A stretch of 64,000 nucleotides of DNA from Lanius collurio (taxonomy: Eukaryota > Chordata > Aves > Passeriformes > Laniidae), in contig JACBWW010000029.1 of assembly GCA_020086605.1 (NCBI GenBank), positions 3,324,631 through 3,388,630 on the forward strand, in the 5' to 3' direction. Position numbers and translations under genes: made by a program. Under the pieces are notes generated by a model, which saw only the letters and a list, made by a program, of their open reading frames with translations, had not been told where the DNA came from and searched no databases. Of this stretch, positions 61,471 to 64,000 are shown piece after piece (within the stretch, counting starts at the first letter, position 1; the number at the start of each line of letters is the position of its first letter).

Positions 61471-64000
61471 GTAGGTCTCAACTGTGGGGCTGGGGAAGTT
61501 GTCTGGTGCTGAGTAGCTTCTGCTGTTTGTCCTAGAGATTATTTCCCTTGCAGAAACATTGTGACATAGCTGAAGATGTAGAAAAGACCCTTCAAAGGGC
61601 TAAATTTTGCCTGTCAGAATAGGCACTCTGTCACTTGCTTTCTCCCCAGGCTGTGTGTGTGTAGACCAGTGCACTTCCAAAATAAGTGTGTGAGGATGTT
61701 GGTACCTCACCTGGTTCAAAACTGGCTGAGGCCAATCTGAACGTGCTGTCAGTCACAAACTGCTTTTCTGTCCAGGCCTCTCTGCTCCTGTCTGTCCCTG
61801 AAACATCACAGTGCTCTGACCCGACAGCTGCCGCTCAGGAAGGATCTGAGTCGCAGCTGACAGTTCTCTGAAATCATCAGCTCGCAGTGTGGGGGCAGCC
61901 AGAGCACCAGCAACGTTGGGCATCATAACGAAGGGTGTTAAGAAAAAGGGATTTGCTAGATGTCGTTTTGCTGTTACATAAAGTGTTGGTGCACCCTTGT
62001 CACAGTGCTGTGTGCAGTTCTGGCCTCTGCATAGCAAGGACACAGTGGTACAGCCAAAGCAGGGCAGCCCAAGCCGTGAAGGGGTGGAACATCTACCTGG
62101 TGAGGAGAGACTGGAAAGCCTGGGGCTGCTTTGTTAGGAGAGAATGATCAAAGATCCCATTGGGAAGGCAATGCCTCAGCTGAGCACAGAGCTGTTGTTT
62201 ACCAGCTCCTGGGGTGTATCAGTGGAAATAGCAAGAGATAGAGGAGTTTAAAACAGGTGAAGGACAGTAATGCTTCACACAGCATGGGGTGAACTCCTGG
62301 AAGTTTGTGTCACAGGAGGTTGTGGAGAGGTCAATATCAACAGCTTTAATAAGGGATTATATGCATTCATGGACAATAGGTCTACGAACAGATGCTAAAG
62401 GCTGGGATGTTCCAGCTCATATTCTGAGGTACAGGCAGAAGGGCCCACTGACTATGGCCAGTGTGCCTCTGCTGCCTGTACAGCCCCACATGTTACAGCA
62501 GCCAAGCCCCAGAGGGTCCCCACTCATGTTCCTGTGCTCTGCAAGGCAGTGGTCCATCCAGCACATGAAATTCAGGACGTTTTAAAATGGGAGAGAGGTT
62601 GCCTCCTGCAAAACCCAAAGCAATCACTGAACAAAATGGAGCACACCAGTGCTCTGCAAGCAGCAGCAGTTGGGCTTGTCAGTCCTCACAGGGCTTGTGT
62701 GAATTAAATTGTTTTTAATAGAGGCCTAAGGCCATAGCACAGAACAGCCCAGCTCTTTGTGGGAACTGCAGCCCACTGTGCATGTCTGTGTTGAACAAGT
62801 AAGATAGCAAAGTCAGAGATTGGGAAAGAGTTCTTTTTCTTCTTCTTCTTTTTCTCACAAAGGAAACAGAGCGCCAAATTAAAGCTGAACCCCCCCCCTT
62901 GGAGATGCCACTAAAATGTGACCAAACATATGGTGGTAAGAGCAGGGATCTGCTGAAGTTAGATGTCCTCGTTGCATCATTGAGCATGTAGGGTTTCAGG
63001 AGCTGGTGCTGTGCAAAAGGTGTTCAGTGCGCTCCAGAAAATCCACGGGAGGCAGGGCCAGCTCTCCAGACGTTGTATAATGGAGGAGTTCTGCTGTGTT
63101 TCTAGATGTTGAAATTACTGATAATAGTTTTTCTTTTCCTGAGGCAAAAGCTGGCTTTTTTTTTGTTTCTTAGTGTGCACGTCTGAGTTTGGGGGTGCCT
63201 TGCGCCGCACGGTTGGAGAGTGGGGGCTTATTTAAGCACGTGTGATGGTGGAGCTGCTCTCATTTGTGGGAAACTATAATTAGACTTTTGGTGTTTGCTT
63301 TTAGGCAAATTAAGATTTGAAGTAGTAATTATTTTTCCCAGTGTCTTTAAATAAATTCTTTGAATTGCGAGGCAAATTGGTCTTTTGTAAAGATTGGATG
63401 CTTCTGGGTAGAGCAAGTTCTTTCTCCTCAAAACTGGAAAATTTCAGATATTGGCAGGCACTCGTTATAAAGCGTATCCTCCCTTTTTTGCTTTGTTGTG
63501 GTTCTATTCATTTTAACCTAAAGCCATAACTAAAATATATCTGTGACGTTTCATCCTGACAGGATAAATGGAAATACAAAACCTAAAGAAGTCTCTCTCT
63601 CTTTTTCCGGAGGAAGTCAGTGCTTTAAAGCACATTTGAATGTTTTTACTGTAATTGTATTTTGGATATGTGAAAATACTGACATCCCGCATTTCTGTTA
63701 TTTTTGAGTAAATCTCTTATTAGTAAATGTTATAACTACAACTAGTGGGGTTTTGCATCTAATTCACTTTGCAAATGTCAAAATGGAACATAAATCGCTT
63801 TGCAAATCACCGTATTAGCATTTTAAAAGGCTCTGAAATGGTTTAATTTGTTTAGGGCTGCCTTATCTTAAAAACAGTCTCTCTGACCCCTCCTTCCCAT
63901 CTGCGGGTCTCTTCGATGCCCTGGTCCCCAGAGAGGCGCTGGGATTTCCGTGCAGCGTTGGGATGGACGTGTGAGGAGAGGCTTTTGGAGTGTGAGATGC
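61471..64000 (+). other. UIMC1: UIMC1 intron running off the right edge
   Basis: The exon that should encode QMTEEEQ-type sequence was searched for by eye and not found, so it lies beyond the window. The intron contains an old CR1-like element (61930-62440), a CTT-rich run at about 62838 and AT-rich unique DNA from 63.25 to 63.85 kb. Confidence 0.7.
61930..62440 (+). mobile_element. Old CR1-type LINE 3' region
   Basis: GTGCTGTGTGCAGTTCTGGC, GTAATGCTTCACACAGCATG, TCACAGGAGGTTGTGGAGAG and TTCATGGACAATAGGTCTAC match the pattern of older, shared amniote CR1 3' ends as I recall them. It lacks the young ATTCTRTG tail. Confidence 0.55.

Overview
This is bird nuclear DNA. The evidence is spliced vertebrate genes, many 3' fragments of CR1 LINEs whose tails end in ATTCTRTG-type repeats, and one LTR of a common avian type. 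The species cannot be told from the sequence; a songbird is plausible. The gene order is NSD1 (- strand), FGFR4 (-), ZNF346 (-), UIMC1 (+). From memory this is the same neighbourhood as human 5q35, read in the opposite orientation, so the locus is an ordinary conserved syntenic block.

Layout. 1-22681 holds the 5' part of NSD1: the ATG exon in a CpG island at about 22 kb, a 14.8-kb intron, two small PWWP exons, and the start of the very large exon, which runs off the left edge. 22881-23248 is an assembly gap of Ns. 23.2-29.7 kb is GC-rich intergenic DNA with a second CpG-rich block, a GT-rich tract and a degenerate minisatellite, and no gene that I can support. 30126-35773 is a complete and very compact FGFR4 coding region of 17 coding exons. 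I spliced it by hand into an unbroken 800-codon frame. 36.6-40.5 kb is intergenic. 40488-48604 is a complete ZNF346 coding region (7 coding exons, 283 codons) with several CR1 insertions in its introns. 48605-49087 is a CpG-rich promoter shared head to head with UIMC1. UIMC1 then runs rightwards: a non-coding first exon, the ATG exon at 53.3 kb and the next exon at 61.4 kb, with the remainder beyond the window.

The four genes are not a functional unit. NSD1 is a histone H3K36 methyltransferase, FGFR4 a receptor tyrosine kinase, ZNF346 a dsRNA-binding zinc-finger protein, and UIMC1 (RAP80) a ubiquitin/SUMO-reading subunit of the BRCA1-A DNA-repair complex. The only visible shared regulation is the ZNF346/UIMC1 bidirectional promoter, which contains a TCTCGCGAGA palindrome.

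I see no sign of a novel multi-gene system. The most interesting items are local: a CR1 tail that forms the 3' splice site of the ZNF346 second-finger exon, a 30-residue acidic run in NSD1, a Phe at the FGFR4 hinge position that is Cys in human FGFR4, an exact 20-bp repeat with YY1-like cores flanking the NSD1 start exon, and a few AT-rich islands that look like conserved regulatory elements. Exon boundaries were chosen by matching splice signals, reading phase and remembered human proteins. No alignment was run.
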